DNA of 64,000 bases from Fen-1254 sp963769605 (GCA_963769605.1 CAVYML010000009.1:372001-436000), one strand, 5' to 3'; positions 19,438-30,184 are shown, counted from the first letter of the stretch. The notes: a model not told the origin generated them from the letters alone. Numbers and translations: made by a program.

Positions 19438-20763
19438 ATGAACAAAAAACTTCTTTTTGCAACAATCGTGTCGGCATTGGGCGGGTTTCTCTTTGGATTC
19501 GATACTGCTGTAATTTCCGGCACCACTGAATTTCTCAGACCTTACTTCGGACTGAGCGACTCCACTCTCGGATTTACGGTTTCTATTGCATTAATCGGCA
19601 CTGTTATCGGATCGATTGCCGCCGGCAAACCGGGGGATATCTTCGGCCGGCGTGCGATTCTTTTCCTGTGCGGACTGTTTTACTTCATTTCCGCAATAGG
19701 CTGCGGAATGGCTCATAGCTGGTATGTTCTTTTATCGGCAAGGTTTCTCGGCGGACTTGGAATAGGAGCCGCATCTGTTATGGCGCCGATGTATATTGCG
19801 GAAATTGCACCGGGCCGCCTCAGAGGAAGATTGGTTGCGGTCACACAATTCAATATCGTTGCCGGAATTTTAGTGGCATTTTTTTCCAACTACCTCCTCG
19901 TGAATATAGGAGACAATAATTGGCGGTGGATGTTCGCCGTTATGGCGATCCCGTCGGCTGTTTTTTTTCTGCTGCTCTTTTTTGTGCCGGAGAGTCCGCG
20001 CTGGCTCATCAAAAAAGGACTGACCGAGAAAGCGCGATCCATTCTCCAGGAAGTAGGGGCCGAGCATGTTGAGGCCGAGCTCGAGGATATTATCAACTCC
20101 TTAAAGGAAGAATCCGGCGGAGGCACTGCGAAGCTCTTCCAGAAAAAATACCGCTTCGTGATTATGTGTGCCGTCTTGTTGGCGATCTTCAATCAGCTTT
20201 CAGGAATTAATGTTATCATGTACTACGCTCCTCTGATCTTCGAGAAAAGCGGGCTTGCTACGAACACTGCCATGCTGAATACGGTGGCAGTGGGAGTTAC
20301 AAATCTCTTGCTGACGATCGCAGCCATGTTCTTTATCGACAAGCTTGGCCGGAAAACGCTTCTTCTGATAGGGGCAGTAGGCATGTTTTTCTCGCTCTTT
20401 GGCGCTGCGGTGAACTTCTACAGCAATGCATCCGGCGGACTGGGAATTTTAATCTGCATCGTGGGTTTCATTGCATCGTTTGCGTTCTCACAGGGTGCAG
20501 TGATTTGGGTCTTTCTCTCAGAAATCTTTCCGAATAAAATCAGAGCAAGGGGACAAGCCCTTGGGTCTTTCACGCATTGGATCATGAACGCTCTTATCGC
20601 ATGGACATTTCCAACCGTTTTAACGAGGCTTGGCGGCGGAAATGCATTTATGTTTTTCGCCGTTATGATGATTCCCTTTTTCATTTTCGTTTGGAAGATG
20701 CTGCCCGAAACAAAAGGGCGGTCCCTTGAAGATTTAGAAAAGTTCCTGCTTTTAAAATCATAG
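19438..20763 (+). CDS. MFS sugar porter (SP family)
   Basis: This 441-residue inner-membrane protein has about 12 predicted membrane helices. It shows the sugar-porter signatures: GRR after the second helix (GDIFGRRAI), RFLGGLGIGAASVMAPMYIA, PESPRWL, NQLSGINVIMYYAP and PETKGRSLEDLE. Such carriers usually move hexoses or pentoses with protons. The specific sugar is not evident. It sits between a secreted sugar-related protein and an esterase, all on the same strand, which suggests a small uptake cluster. It is the only intact sugar permease in the window, as the other one (30185-30445) is a remnant. Confidence 0.9.
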   Translation: MNKKLLFATIVSALGGFLFGFDTAVISGTTEFLRPYFGLSDSTLGFTVSIALIGTVIGSIAAGKPGDIFGRRAILFLCGLFYFISAIGCGMAHSWYVLLSARFLGGLGIGAASVMAPMYIAEIAPGRLRGRLVAVTQFNIVAGILVAFFSNYLLVNIGDNNWRWMFAVMAIPSAVFFLLLFFVPESPRWLIKKGLTEKARSILQEVGAEHVEAELEDIINSLKEESGGGTAKLFQKKYRFVIMCAVLLAIFNQLSGINVIMYYAPLIFEKSGLATNTAMLNTVAVGVTNLLLTIAAMFFIDKLGRKTLLLIGAVGMFFSLFGAAVNFYSNASGGLGILICIVGFIASFAFSQGAVIWVFLSEIFPNKIRARGQALGSFTHWIMNALIAWTFPTVLTRLGGGNAFMFFAVMMIPFFIFVWKMLPETKGRSLEDLEKFLLLKS

Positions 20764-20817
20764 ATTCACCTGATGCGGCACTTTGCGAAGCTATTTGAAA
20801 CAGCAGGAGTACAGCAA

Positions 20818-20863
20818 TCGGCAATTGACAATTCACCATTTGCCATTGACTCTTGACCACTAT
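20818..20863. repeat. Degenerate short repeat (CAATTGAC/CACCATTT units)
   Basis: The units GCAATTGACAATTCACCA, TTTGCCATTGACT and CTTGACCACTATT are loosely repeated. Similar tracts occur at 12640-12678, 21858-21880 and 23024-23078. It lies between the permease and the esterase. Confidence 0.4.
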
Positions 20864-20881
20864 TAAAGAGGAGATTTTTTT

Positions 20882-21751
20882 ATGAACTGGCGTATAATAA
20901 CGATTATAAGCGCAGGATTGCTGGCATCGTGCTTTAGTACCGGGCTCGGGCAGGACTCGCCGGAAACAGTCCCGTGCTACAAACTTGAGGGAACGGAAAT
21001 TCGGGAAATTCATTCGAAGATTACGAATCAAGATTACGAACTAATTGTGAATCTTCCATACAGCTATAAACAAAATTCCGACAAGCATTATCCCGTTGTG
21101 TATTTTTGTGATGGCTTCTATGATTTTCCGCTCTTATCGGAAATCTACGGCGACGAAATATTTGATAAAACGATCGGCGAATGTTTTCTCGTTGGTTTTT
21201 CGTATAAAGGAAAGAATCTTGATTACGGAAAGCTGCGCGTGTATGATTACTCGCCAACCGATATAAAACAGGGCAATCGAACAGGCGGGGCACCCGAATT
21301 TCTCAATGTCGTTGAGAAGGAGTTCATTCCATTTATTGAAAAAACGTACCGCGTCGACCCAAGTTTTCGAGTCCTCGGAGGAAGCTCCATGGGCGGTCTC
21401 TTTACATTATACGCGATGTTTACAAAGCCGGTGCTGTTTAATGCGTATATCTCTATCAGTCCCGCCGTAAACTGGGACAATGGCTGGCTCTTCGGCGTGG
21501 AGGAAGCATTTCATCAGCAGCATCCCGAGTTCCCGGTATCGCTTTATATGACGGGAGCGGAAAAAGAATTTGCCGAACAGCCGGCCTTTCTGGAATGCAT
21601 CAAATTTTTCGGAGCGGTCATCCAAAAACATCACTATAAGAATTTTCGATACGAATTTCGAGTCCTGGATGATTCATACCACGCGGGATCGAAGCCCGAA
21701 GGATACACTAGAGGTTTGAAGTTTGTCTTCGAGCCGATGCTTCAGAAATAA
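20882..21751 (+). CDS. Secreted alpha/beta-hydrolase (esterase, IroE/Fes-like)
   Basis: This 289-residue protein has a signal peptide that ends near GLGQ. A putative-esterase fold follows, with YPVVYFCDGFYDF and the nucleophile elbow GGSSMGG (serine near residue 165). A late histidine in DDSYHAGSKPEGY can complete the triad. The family includes carbohydrate esterases, S-formylglutathione hydrolases and siderophore esterases. Near sugar genes, an acetyl- or feruloyl-esterase acting on decorated polysaccharide is plausible but not proven. AGAGGAGA precedes the ATG. Confidence 0.78.
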   Translation: MNWRIITIISAGLLASCFSTGLGQDSPETVPCYKLEGTEIREIHSKITNQDYELIVNLPYSYKQNSDKHYPVVYFCDGFYDFPLLSEIYGDEIFDKTIGECFLVGFSYKGKNLDYGKLRVYDYSPTDIKQGNRTGGAPEFLNVVEKEFIPFIEKTYRVDPSFRVLGGSSMGGLFTLYAMFTKPVLFNAYISISPAVNWDNGWLFGVEEAFHQQHPEFPVSLYMTGAEKEFAEQPAFLECIKFFGAVIQKHHYKNFRYEFRVLDDSYHAGSKPEGYTRGLKFVFEPMLQK

Positions 21752-21883
21752 TTCAGCGGCTGAAAAGCTTAGACACTTTTGTGTTATATTTTTATACTCC
21801 TAGACCGCCGGCCCGGCCAAAAAAATGAATTTAAGAGCAATTACAAACGTGCGTGTCATTCCATTTACTATATACCATTGTAT

Positions 21884-23011
21884 AAATAAAGCGACATGAT
21901 AAATTATTGATAAGGAGACAAATAACCCAGAATCTGAGACGGATTCATTTGAATGCTTCGGAAAGTCGAAGTTAAAGTTGAATAAAGCTCGTTTTGTGTT
22001 GAGAAATATCGATTGTGCGTACCATGTAATCGTGTATGATGCCAGACTCTTTCGATTGCATTGAACTCCGGAGAATACGGAGGAAGATTGAACACTTCGA
22101 TATACGCCCGGTGTTCTGAGAACCAATTCCATACTTCCCGATCTTTGTGGTACGATGCATTGTCTTGAATCAGATAGATTTTTCTTGGGTAATAAGCCCT
22201 TACAATGCGTTCGAGATATATCAGATATGTAAGAGCATTGAAGACTGTTTGAAATTGATAAAGAAACCGAGCGCAATAGAGTTCTATCGTTCCGTAAATC
22301 TTGAGCGTATTGCGTTGCCCAGTTGACGGTATTTCCGGTTGGGAACCTACTCGTGACCATGTTCTGTAAAGCGTGGGGTCTTGCCGGAAACTTGCTTCGT
22401 CCTCGAAGAGGATCGCTGCTCCTTCGAACCGGGCTTTTTTTTAATATTCGGGTATTTATAGCGAATCCAACGCGATTGCGCTGCCTGATCTGCCTGCGCA
22501 AGAATTTTCTTTGGGCGTTGTACGGAAAACCCAAGCCCATGAAGAAGCCGCGAAACATGGGCGGGATGATAGGCAATAGAGAATTCTTCTTCGATAACTC
22601 TGGCAACCATAGGGCTTGTCCAGACACCGGAAGAGAATCCATAAGCCACGGGACCACTGTCGAGAATCTCCGACAGCTTCCGTTTCTGGCTCTGGGAGAT
22701 ACAAGAGGGACGACCGGATCGATGTCCTTCAAGTATTCCATCCTTTCCCTCTTTTTGCCAGTTTTGTAACCAAATGGAGACCTTTGATCGATGAACATTG
22801 AGAATCTCAGCAATTACAGGAGCAGACTTGCCTTCCATGTTAAATGCCACGGCGCGCAGGCGGTTGGCGACACGATAGGCTCCTTCTCGCATGGCTTGTT
22901 TGCTGAGTTCAACCAATTTCCGTATCTTTTTCTTTGTTCCATGTACCTTTATTGCTTTCATGGTATCTCCTTTGATTGGATGATACCAATATAACTATGT
23001 CGCCTTATTTA
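21884..23011 (-). mobile_element. IS630-family insertion sequence, complete
   Basis: The element is about 1.12 kb. Its imperfect terminal inverted repeats are ATAAATAAAGCGACAT at 21883-21898 and, on the other strand at the right end, ATAAATAAGGCGACAT. A TA at each end (21884-21885 and 23010-23011) fits the TA target duplication of IS630 elements. It carries one transposase gene read by a -1 frameshift. Flanks are rich in the CCATTTACTATT repeat, into which it may have inserted. No other copy is present in the window. Confidence 0.85.
21904..22961 (-). CDS. IS630 transposase, made by -1 programmed frameshift
   Basis: Frame 0 starts at ATG 22961 after GGAGATACC and encodes a helix-turn-helix half (HRSKVSIWLQNWQKEG). 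At minus-strand 22440-22434 the slippery heptamer A-AAA-AAG lies in the right phase. A -1 slip moves the ribosome from ...NIKKK into ARFEGAAILFEDEASFR and on to the stop at 21904. The fusion is 352 residues, normal for the family. All three catalytic acids are present: LFEDEAS, LIQDNASYHK and SPEFNAIERVWHH. Without the slip the product ends at 204 residues. The element therefore looks functional rather than broken. Confidence 0.85.
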
Positions 23012-23023
23012 TGCAAGCATATA

Positions 23024-23078
23024 TATCTACCATTTACTATTTACTATTTGCGATTTACAATCGACCATTTACCACTGA
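23024..23078. repeat. Degenerate CCATTTACTATT repeat beside the IS
   Basis: The tract contains TACCATTTACTATTTACTAT followed by looser copies up to the stop of the kinase gene. The same kind of sequence flanks the left end of the IS (21858-21880). Confidence 0.45.
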
Positions 23079-24713
23079 CTACGCTTTGAAAGGCACTGTA
23101 AAGTAGAAAACGCTCCCTTTCCCCACTTCACTTGTGGCTCCTACTTCACCGCCGTGTTCCTTTACAATCCTTTTTACAATGGCAAGTCCAAGTCCGGTAC
23201 TTTCTTCTCCTGCTGTCGGAAGCACCGATGTGCGCGAATATTCTTTAAAAAGTTTTGATAATTCATCAGGAGGGATGCCCTGGCCTTGATCACATATCTC
23301 AAAGCGGATATGATCTCCTTGAAGTTGAACACGGATAGTAATGAATGTATGCCGACCTGAGAATTTTATCGCATTGCTCAGGTAATTATCGAGAACTTGT
23401 TGTATTCTACTCCCATCGATCTCCATGCTTATTGGCAGAACCGCTGGATTCGTTTCCAAATTGATGGTAATATCTTTCTTTGATGCAAACATCTGCTGTG
23501 TATACTGAACCGATGCAAGCAGCGCCTGTATGTCAACGGAACTTTTTTGTAAAAACAATTGTCCGCTTTCAATCGCAGAGACATCCAAGAGATCATTGAT
23601 AAGCCGCAGTGCAGATTCACCCGAACTGCGAATGAACTGGAGCATTTCATAATTATCTTTCATGCCCTTTAACCGTTCATCCCCCATCAGCAATTCCGAA
23701 AAACCTATCACTGCGTTCAGAGGATTCCGAAGATCGTGCGCGGCAATTCCTAAGAATTTATTTTTTAAATTATTGAGTTCTATCAGCTCCTGATAGAGGC
23801 GGGCTTTCTCAATAACGATGGCAATCTGCCCCGCTATCTCCTCGTACAATTCCGTGTGTTCATTTTTGTATGTATTGATTTTGAAACTGGAGAAGAATAG
23901 GAAGCCGATATACTTTTCCCTTGAAATCAACGGACATGTGAGGCTGGATCGCACTCCCTCCTTGAGAATATCTTTTGTTGACTGTGAGTCCGGATGTTGA
24001 ATAAAATATTCTTCAAGATTATTGAGGATCCTCGGCTTTCTGGTCTTCAGAACATTCTCCAGACTACTTCCGTGAAGCGGCTGTGAATATCCAATTCCAA
24101 TATTTATTTCGCTGGCCTCCGATTTTGCCCATCGTGCACGGACTGTGGCGCTGTTTTCCTCTATCAGGGAAAGACCGATCCTGTTATACGGAATAATAGA
24201 TTTAAACAAATCGTATATCTGCTGGCAAATGTCATCGAGCAGCAATCCTGCGTTAATCTCCGTTGTCACTTCAGAAAGCTGCTTGATCTCATCGAGATGT
24301 ACCTGCATTTTTTTCAGTCTTCTCTCGACGTGTTCAACGAGCATCCGCTGCCGCGAAAGGCGGGCTTTGATGACAGCCGCTGCCTCATCTGCTGTAAACG
24401 GCTTATGTAAAAAATCGTCTGCACCCAGATTCATTCCATGACGATGGGTTACCGGATCATAAAGTGCGGTCATAAAAATGAACGGGATTGTCGAGAGTTG
24501 TTCTTCCTGCCGGAATACCTCGAATGTCTCATATCCGCTCATATCGGGCATAATAATATCGCATAATATAATGTCGGGCGGTGTTTGTATTGCAAGAGCT
24601 TTGGCAGCACTGCCGGATTCAGCCGTAATGCAATGATAACCCTTTTGCTCTAATTTCCTTTTAAGGGAAATTCCATATCCCGGTTCATCGTCAATAAGCA
24701 GTATGGTTTCCAT
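23079..24713 (-). CDS. Receiver-GAF-histidine kinase signalling protein
   Basis: This 544-residue soluble protein begins with a receiver domain (1-120; Asp52 in ILCDIIMP, lysine in LHKPF). A coiled coil and a GAF domain (about 140-305) follow, then HisKA with His326 in AAHDLRNP and an ATPase domain with DQGQGIP and GLGLAIV. The receiver-first order means it takes phosphate from another kinase and then acts as a kinase itself. No partner is adjacent. The IS inserted about 70 bp past its stop and left the gene intact. Confidence 0.88.
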   Translation of the reverse strand: METILLIDDEPGYGISLKRKLEQKGYHCITAESGSAAKALAIQTPPDIILCDIIMPDMSGYETFEVFRQEEQLSTIPFIFMTALYDPVTHRHGMNLGADDFLHKPFTADEAAAVIKARLSRQRMLVEHVERRLKKMQVHLDEIKQLSEVTTEINAGLLLDDICQQIYDLFKSIIPYNRIGLSLIEENSATVRARWAKSEASEINIGIGYSQPLHGSSLENVLKTRKPRILNNLEEYFIQHPDSQSTKDILKEGVRSSLTCPLISREKYIGFLFFSSFKINTYKNEHTELYEEIAGQIAIVIEKARLYQELIELNNLKNKFLGIAAHDLRNPLNAVIGFSELLMGDERLKGMKDNYEMLQFIRSSGESALRLINDLLDVSAIESGQLFLQKSSVDIQALLASVQYTQQMFASKKDITINLETNPAVLPISMEIDGSRIQQVLDNYLSNAIKFSGRHTFITIRVQLQGDHIRFEICDQGQGIPPDELSKLFKEYSRTSVLPTAGEESTGLGLAIVKRIVKEHGGEVGATSEVGKGSVFYFTVPFKA

Positions 24714-24975
24714 AATGTTCTTTCTATGAATGAATTACCCTGTTCAATTTATGAAGCCTGTTTTTTGCCGCAGACAATTATAAATAAAAGAAATCCGCTC
24801 GCAGGGAACAAGTTTCACACAGCGGTTTCGGATTATTCCAAATTTCTTTCATCTCTTTATATAAAGATTTTCATTCTAATCAACCGGCACTACTTTGCGG
24901 ACGAACCGCAAAAATCCGTTAAATCTGTATAATTTTTACATAAATAGGGGCTGGTGATCAAGAGGAGTTAGGAAT

Positions 24976-25009
24976 AAAAAACCCGGCGATTTAATGACCG
25001 CCGGGGTTT
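24976..25009 (-). terminator. Intrinsic terminator
   Basis: On the minus strand CCCGGCG, a 10-base loop and CGCCGGG are followed by TTTTTT. It lies about 30 bp after the stop of the leftward gene ending at 25042, and is a textbook rho-independent terminator. Confidence 0.8.
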
Positions 25010-25010
25010 C

Positions 25011-25044
25011 AGATGGAGTCCATCTCAAAGATGGGCTCCATCTA
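25011..25044. repeat. Hairpin, second copy of the 19284 element
   Basis: AGATGGAGTCCATCT and AGATGGGCTCCATCTAT form a stem with a short loop. It differs from the 19284-19320 copy only in the loop and at one end. It overlaps the stop codon of the broken sorting-tail gene. Confidence 0.7.
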
Positions 25045-27413
25045 TTTCAGCATTAACATCTTTTTCGTGATAACAAACGATGAACCGCTCAATCTATAGA
25101 AATAGACGCCAGATGATACTGTCATTCCATGTCCATTGGTTCCATTCCACGTTACTACATATGATCCAGCTTGAAATTCCCCTTCTGCAAGGGTTGCGAT
25201 CTTTTGGCCAAGCATATTATAGACTGTCAACGATATCTTGTCCATTTGAGACAGGTTGAATCTAATTTGGGTGGTCGGGTTAAACGGATTAGGGTAATTT
25301 TGGGCAAGAGAATAGGTCGTTGGAGCACTGCTGCTTTGAACATTCGGCACAGAAGTGATTTCCGAACTGACCACAAAGTCTTGTGTGGCTGTAACATCGG
25401 TGCCGGATGAATTATAGGACGGATTGACATTCGATGCAGTCACAGACGTATAATCGTGGCAATCCATTGTCATTGAATAAACACCCGGAGCTAATCCTGT
25501 TATTGTGTATGAACCCGATGCATCTGTCATTGCATACCCGGCAACATTACCTACTGTATCAAGCGCATATACTAAACCTCCGGAAACCGGATACCCTGAA
25601 ATCGTCATTGCATTGACAGTGGAAAATCCTGCTTTCGCCTTTGTTAAGCCAATCGGATTAATCTGTACAGAAGATGACGCGCTTCCATGAATAGAAGTAT
25701 AACCGATAGACGATCCGAGAATCGGATGAACAAAGATATCGATACCGCCGGCTTCATTGCCATTTATATTTATGACTGTCGCAAGCTTTCATTGAATCGT
25801 CATTTCACCGGATGCATTATAAAATGACGGTGCATATTGACCGAGCGGAACCGCCAGCACGCGGTATTGACCTGGCGGCAAATTTGTCATATCAAATTGA
25901 CCGGTCGAATCCGAATCAAAGGTATAATGCCGGTATAATGGAATCGAATCATTTGCCGTCCACCACTGACGATAGGCGATAACACGGGCAAAAATTCCTT
26001 TTTGTAATGCAGTATCGATTACCACACCGCTTATTTCACCTGTGAAAGAAACCGGAATCGGACGCAGTATAAAATTGATATTTGTTGTATCCGTCTTCAA
26101 ACTGAAAATATCTGCCTCCAGGACATTGCTTTCATTATTATAGAATATCTTGTAAAATCCTTTTTCGGAAGCACGGATGATATAATAGCCTTTGGGCAAA
26201 CGAAGAGAATAACTGCCTGTTGAGTCGGTATTCGTATGATAGAGCCATCGTGACGCACTATTATCCAATCTCATATTATAATCGAGCAGAGGATTATTCG
26301 GATCTAAAGATTCCCGAACACCTTCGTTGTGCATTGAATCATCTGCAAAGAATTTTGATCCGTTGAGAACGAACTCTTCACGTGCCCATACAATAAGAGC
26401 GCCTTTGACGGGGTTGCCTAATGTATCGGTTACTATTCCTTTGACATGATGCATAGGCAAATTTATGCTATCCGTGATGAGAGAAAAATTGGCGGTAAAA
26501 ACTGCCGGTGCATCTGCAACCGATATACTTGTCGCTCCCGTACGGAATCTTGCACCATTATACCATTGCGGCAGATAATGCGGATTAAAAGGATATGCTT
26601 CTACAAAATACATGCCCGGATCGACATCCTTTATTGTATAATTACCGGCCGTATCGGTTATGGCATGGTATCCAAGATGAAAGACTGCGTCTTTCTTATA
26701 AAGGCTTATAGAAACTTTCTTGATGACGCTCCCAGTAAGGCTGTCTTTCACATGACCTGTCACGGTTCCATTACCGCCGGAGACTGCAATGGAATAACTT
26801 TGAATTGCTTTGTCGCCGAAGGACGAACTAATTATAACGCTTACATTGTAATAACCGCGCGCGTTCGGGGTCCAGCTTATCAGACCGAGAGAAGTATCAA
26901 TTGTCATTCCGGAAGGTTTCAGAAGTAATCTGTACTTCAGGACAGCGGACACGCTGTCCGAGGATGCAACGACCTGGTAGGAATATTGAACTCCAAATTG
27001 TCCTTGCTCAACAGGGCTTGAAATAATTGTAATATTATCGGTTCTCGGTTTGACATCTACTGCCACATAGGAGCTGCGAATGACATTACCCATTGCATCT
27101 GTTGTTTTAACGACATACAAAAATGATGTCGGTGTTGTCACTTTGGGCGTATCGACATAGGATGTATCGATAACCGATGCTATTTGAGTGAACGATGTAT
27201 CAACGGTCAAGCCTCCCGTCATAACTCCGCGAAAGATTTTATAAATATACGAAATCGTATCGCTGGGAGCTCTCCATGATAGCTGAACGGTTTGATATTC
27301 CGTTACAACACCTTTCAACGAAAACGATGAAAGGATTTGAGCATGAACAGCGGTGCTTAAAAACGAAAGCACGATCACCATCACTATTGAAAAATAGTAA
27401 GTCTACGTACCAT
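25042..27413 (-). pseudogene. Secreted multi-domain protein with T9SS tail, broken twice
   Basis: The best start is ATG 27413 after CGGAGATTCCA. From there the frame reads MVRRLTIF and stops at once. Adding one T to the T5 run near 27390 restores a good signal peptide that continues as SIVMVIVLSFLSTAVHAQ. The body has fibronectin-like and repeated carboxypeptidase-like regulatory domains (GTVTGHVKDSLTGSVIKK and similar). A TGA at 25789-25791 follows GEMTIQ, and the same frame continues KLATVININGNEAGGIDIF to a sorting tail (YPNPFNPTTQIRF ... ITKKMLMLK). Tryptophan is likely at the lost codon. The intact protein would be about 790 residues, probably a surface adhesin-like or peptidase-accessory protein. 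Confidence 0.8.
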
Positions 27414-28209
27414 TGGAATCTCCGGATAAAGTTAAAGTTTTTCATTTTCGGTATCATTGGATCCGCTCTGAATGATTTGGCCGCTCGAATAATAATTCCA
27501 TCTTAAGAAAATTGAATCGCAATCCATCATTCGAGAAAATAAAGACGACGTGGATAGTAATAAACCGGGTGAAATAAGTTAAAAGTCTATTTTGCAAAAA
27601 GTCTTTCAATAACTTACTCTCTTGATTTGCTCTTTCTGCAATATTAGATTCATAAAGGAGCCGTTTAGTTTAACAATTTCTTTTTTATCTTTGTTTCGGT
27701 GTGATAGACATCAAGTTAAGCCGGTGTGAGAAAGTTTTCCAAAAGGGAACATTCTGCTTAAAAATGAGGATACAATGAACGCAAATACACGGCGTCTTTT
27801 GAAACGAATGATTTTTCTCGGTTTTAATTCCACCTAAGTGTTGTCGCGAAAAATATCGTCAAATGTTTTCGGGACAGACCGGCATTTTGAAAGAGTAAAA
27901 AATTATCGGAAGGGGGCGGGATTTCATGCATTTACAACAATTTGTGCAGGTAGGATACCACTTAGAAGGTAATCGATTTTTTTTTCAGATCAGACTCAAT
28001 TCCTGCTCATGTACTATGATCGCATTTTATGAACTTTTTGGGCGTTGCTGATGTCGAAAATGATTTTGGCGGAAATGCATCCTTTCCTCAAGTACACCAC
28101 TTTTAGCTGCTCTCTTCGAAGTAAATCCGAGAATGAATAATATTTGAAGAGAATATTCCCGTCTTAAGAAATAGATGCTAAACCACTCAAGGCCAGTAGA
28201 TCTGAAAAA
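27414..28209. other. Gene-poor region, possible relics
   Basis: No convincing gene is visible. A short frame at 27775-27837 (MNANTRRLLKRMIFLGFNST) begins like a signal peptide and stops, so it may be the tip of a lost secreted-protein gene. A TGTCGCGA ... TTTTCGGGACA stretch near 27842-27874 recalls the palindromic family at 49110. The surrounding genes on both sides are broken. Confidence 0.35.
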
Positions 28210-29872
28210 TCATTTCCACGGAACTTGTGGAGATCTATAGAAATTGATTCCCATCGCAGCCCATCGTGTTCCATGCTGTGCAAGCCGAATTCGATAATCA
28301 TCCCACCTTCGATTGGACTGCTGTGTCCATCCGACCTCGGCATATCCGGGCAGACGGGGAAATGTCATATATCCAACATCCGCCATCGTTTGGATTGTTT
28401 CCGTCCAGAGAGCCGCTTCCAAACCTAAGATATTATTTTCCGATATGCCGGCAAGCTTATATGCCGGATCCCAGTCATATGCATCCTGTACTTCAATGTA
28501 TCCCGCCCAATTCTGACCCAATACAGTCAAAGAATCGTATTTCATATCCATATAAACCTTCGACGCCGGCGACAATATAACTTTCATATTTTGAATGTCC
28601 ATCACAAATGCTTTTCTATCATTCCAATATTGAATAATTGAGGATGGCAAAAGGCGCGCCTGTGCAACCTCTCCCCATCCAATGAGCTGTTTGTGATTTG
28701 CATGGACGACGCTTTGCACATATTCTATAAACCGAATATAATCGACTGAATCCGTCACAGATGCTTCGTCGCCTCCGATATGTATCCACTGACCCGGTGT
28801 TAACGAACATATTTCCCCTACAATGTCTTCAACGAATTTTTTTGTGTTGTCTTTTTCAGTGCAAAGAGTACTGAATCCCACTGCAATGCCGGTATAGAGG
28901 AATGGAGCAATTCCATCACAATTGAGTTCTGCGTATGAAGCCAGCGCGGCGTTGGTGTGACCCGGCATATCGATCTCCGGGACGACGATGATATAACGCT
29001 TTTGAGCATACTTCACAATTTCCGAATATTCCTCCTGAGTATAATACCCTCCGTGTCCTCCGCCGGTTTGTGTGCTTCCGCCATGCAAAGCAAGGTTCGG
29101 CCACGAATGAATCATAATTCTCCAGCCCTGATCGTCGGTCAGGTGAAAATGAAAACGGTTCATCTTATAGAAAGCCATCCAATCTATAAAACGTTCGACA
29201 TCTTGAACGCTGAAAAAATGTTCTTGCGACATCAAGCATAGCACCCCGCCATGCGAAACGGGGATAATCCCTGATCACTACCGCCGGCAGATCTAATCGA
29301 GCTTGATGGACAATCGCACTTTCAATAACAGGGGGTAAAAGCTGTCTTATCGTTTGTATCCCCCAGAATAATCCGGCGGGCCTGCGTGCCTTTATTTTTA
29401 CAAAACTCTTTGTCACTGTTAATTCATATCCCTCCTCTCCTAATGCATAATCCGGTTCCTTCATCGTAAGAATAATGTTTCCCTGGATTGACGGTTCCTG
29501 TGAGGCCGTTCCTACACGGACGGGATAACCCGTCATACTCTGCAGTTTATCCGCAAGAAATTGCCCGGTTTCCAATTCTTCATTGATTTCTGAATCTATA
29601 ATAATGGCGGTACCTGGAGCAATAGTAAAAGCGCCTTCTCCGGACTTTATCGAATCAGGCAAGGGAATCAGATTTTTCAACGAGGCCTCCTTTGGTAAAA
29701 ATATTGTATCTATTTCAGGCCGCAGAAGCGTTCGACAGGCTTCTACAGAACCCGTGGACAAAAGTGCCAAAGCCAAATACGATAGAAGTTTTACTGTGAT
29801 CAAACGCTCCTTCCACAGTCGGTTTTTCCACATAAGAGCCTTCTCTTGAGAAACGGGTTTCATGAAAATCAT
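28210..29872 (-). pseudogene. GH20 beta-N-acetylhexosaminidase, frameshifted
   Basis: The first segment (29872 to about 29213) has a signal peptide and the GH20 N-terminal domain, up to FAWRGAMLDVARTFF. The second (about 29218 to 28210) continues in another frame as FSVQDVERFIDWMAFYKMNR and holds the catalytic pair in HIGGDEAS. The switch falls in a run of six A (29213-29218; T on the coding strand). Losing one base there restores a full protein of about 550 residues. The family removes terminal GlcNAc or GalNAc. No other defect is seen, so it is either a recent mutation or a homopolymer sequencing error. Confidence 0.85.
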
Positions 29873-29916
29873 ATCTCGATCTGAGGCGGATTCACAACTT
29901 CTCTTCTCAATTCATG

Positions 29917-29964
29917 AGCTCTCGTCTACGTCTTTTGTTTTCGATATTTACAATTGCTCATTTG
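29917..29964. repeat. Dispersed repeat sharing a 16-mer with 41795
   Basis: The 16-mer AGCTCTCGTCTACGTC is the exact complement of the one at 41795-41810. About 25 bp beyond it CTCATTTG also recurs, in the same relative position. It lies in the 312-bp gap before the permease remnant, where I see no gene. Confidence 0.55.
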
Positions 29965-30184
29965 GAAGAATATAGGGTTTTTTTCTCTTATTAAAAGAAC
30001 GAATATCTTCATAGATTTGCCCGCATTTTTCCCTTTTCGCCCTCTTCAACATGCTCCATTGAGTCTCATCAGCACAGAACAGACTCACGGTCGCTTCTAA
30101 AAAAAACCGGAGAGCAAAGGATTGATTCTCAAATAAGACTTTCGCATCTTAAACTAAATGAGTATTCAATAATTTCGCGGATAT

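Noticed and set aside
21800..22813. Long open frame opposite/overlapping the transposase (337 codons, minus strand)
   Set aside because: It is the wrong frame through the IS630 gene; no domain, and its residues do not resemble any transposase.
11867..25791. Recoding of UGA as an amino acid in this organism, suggested by two in-frame TGA codons
   Set aside because: TGA is the normal stop of several intact genes here (for example the ROK kinase, the second GH2 enzyme and the giant kinase), so general recoding is excluded.
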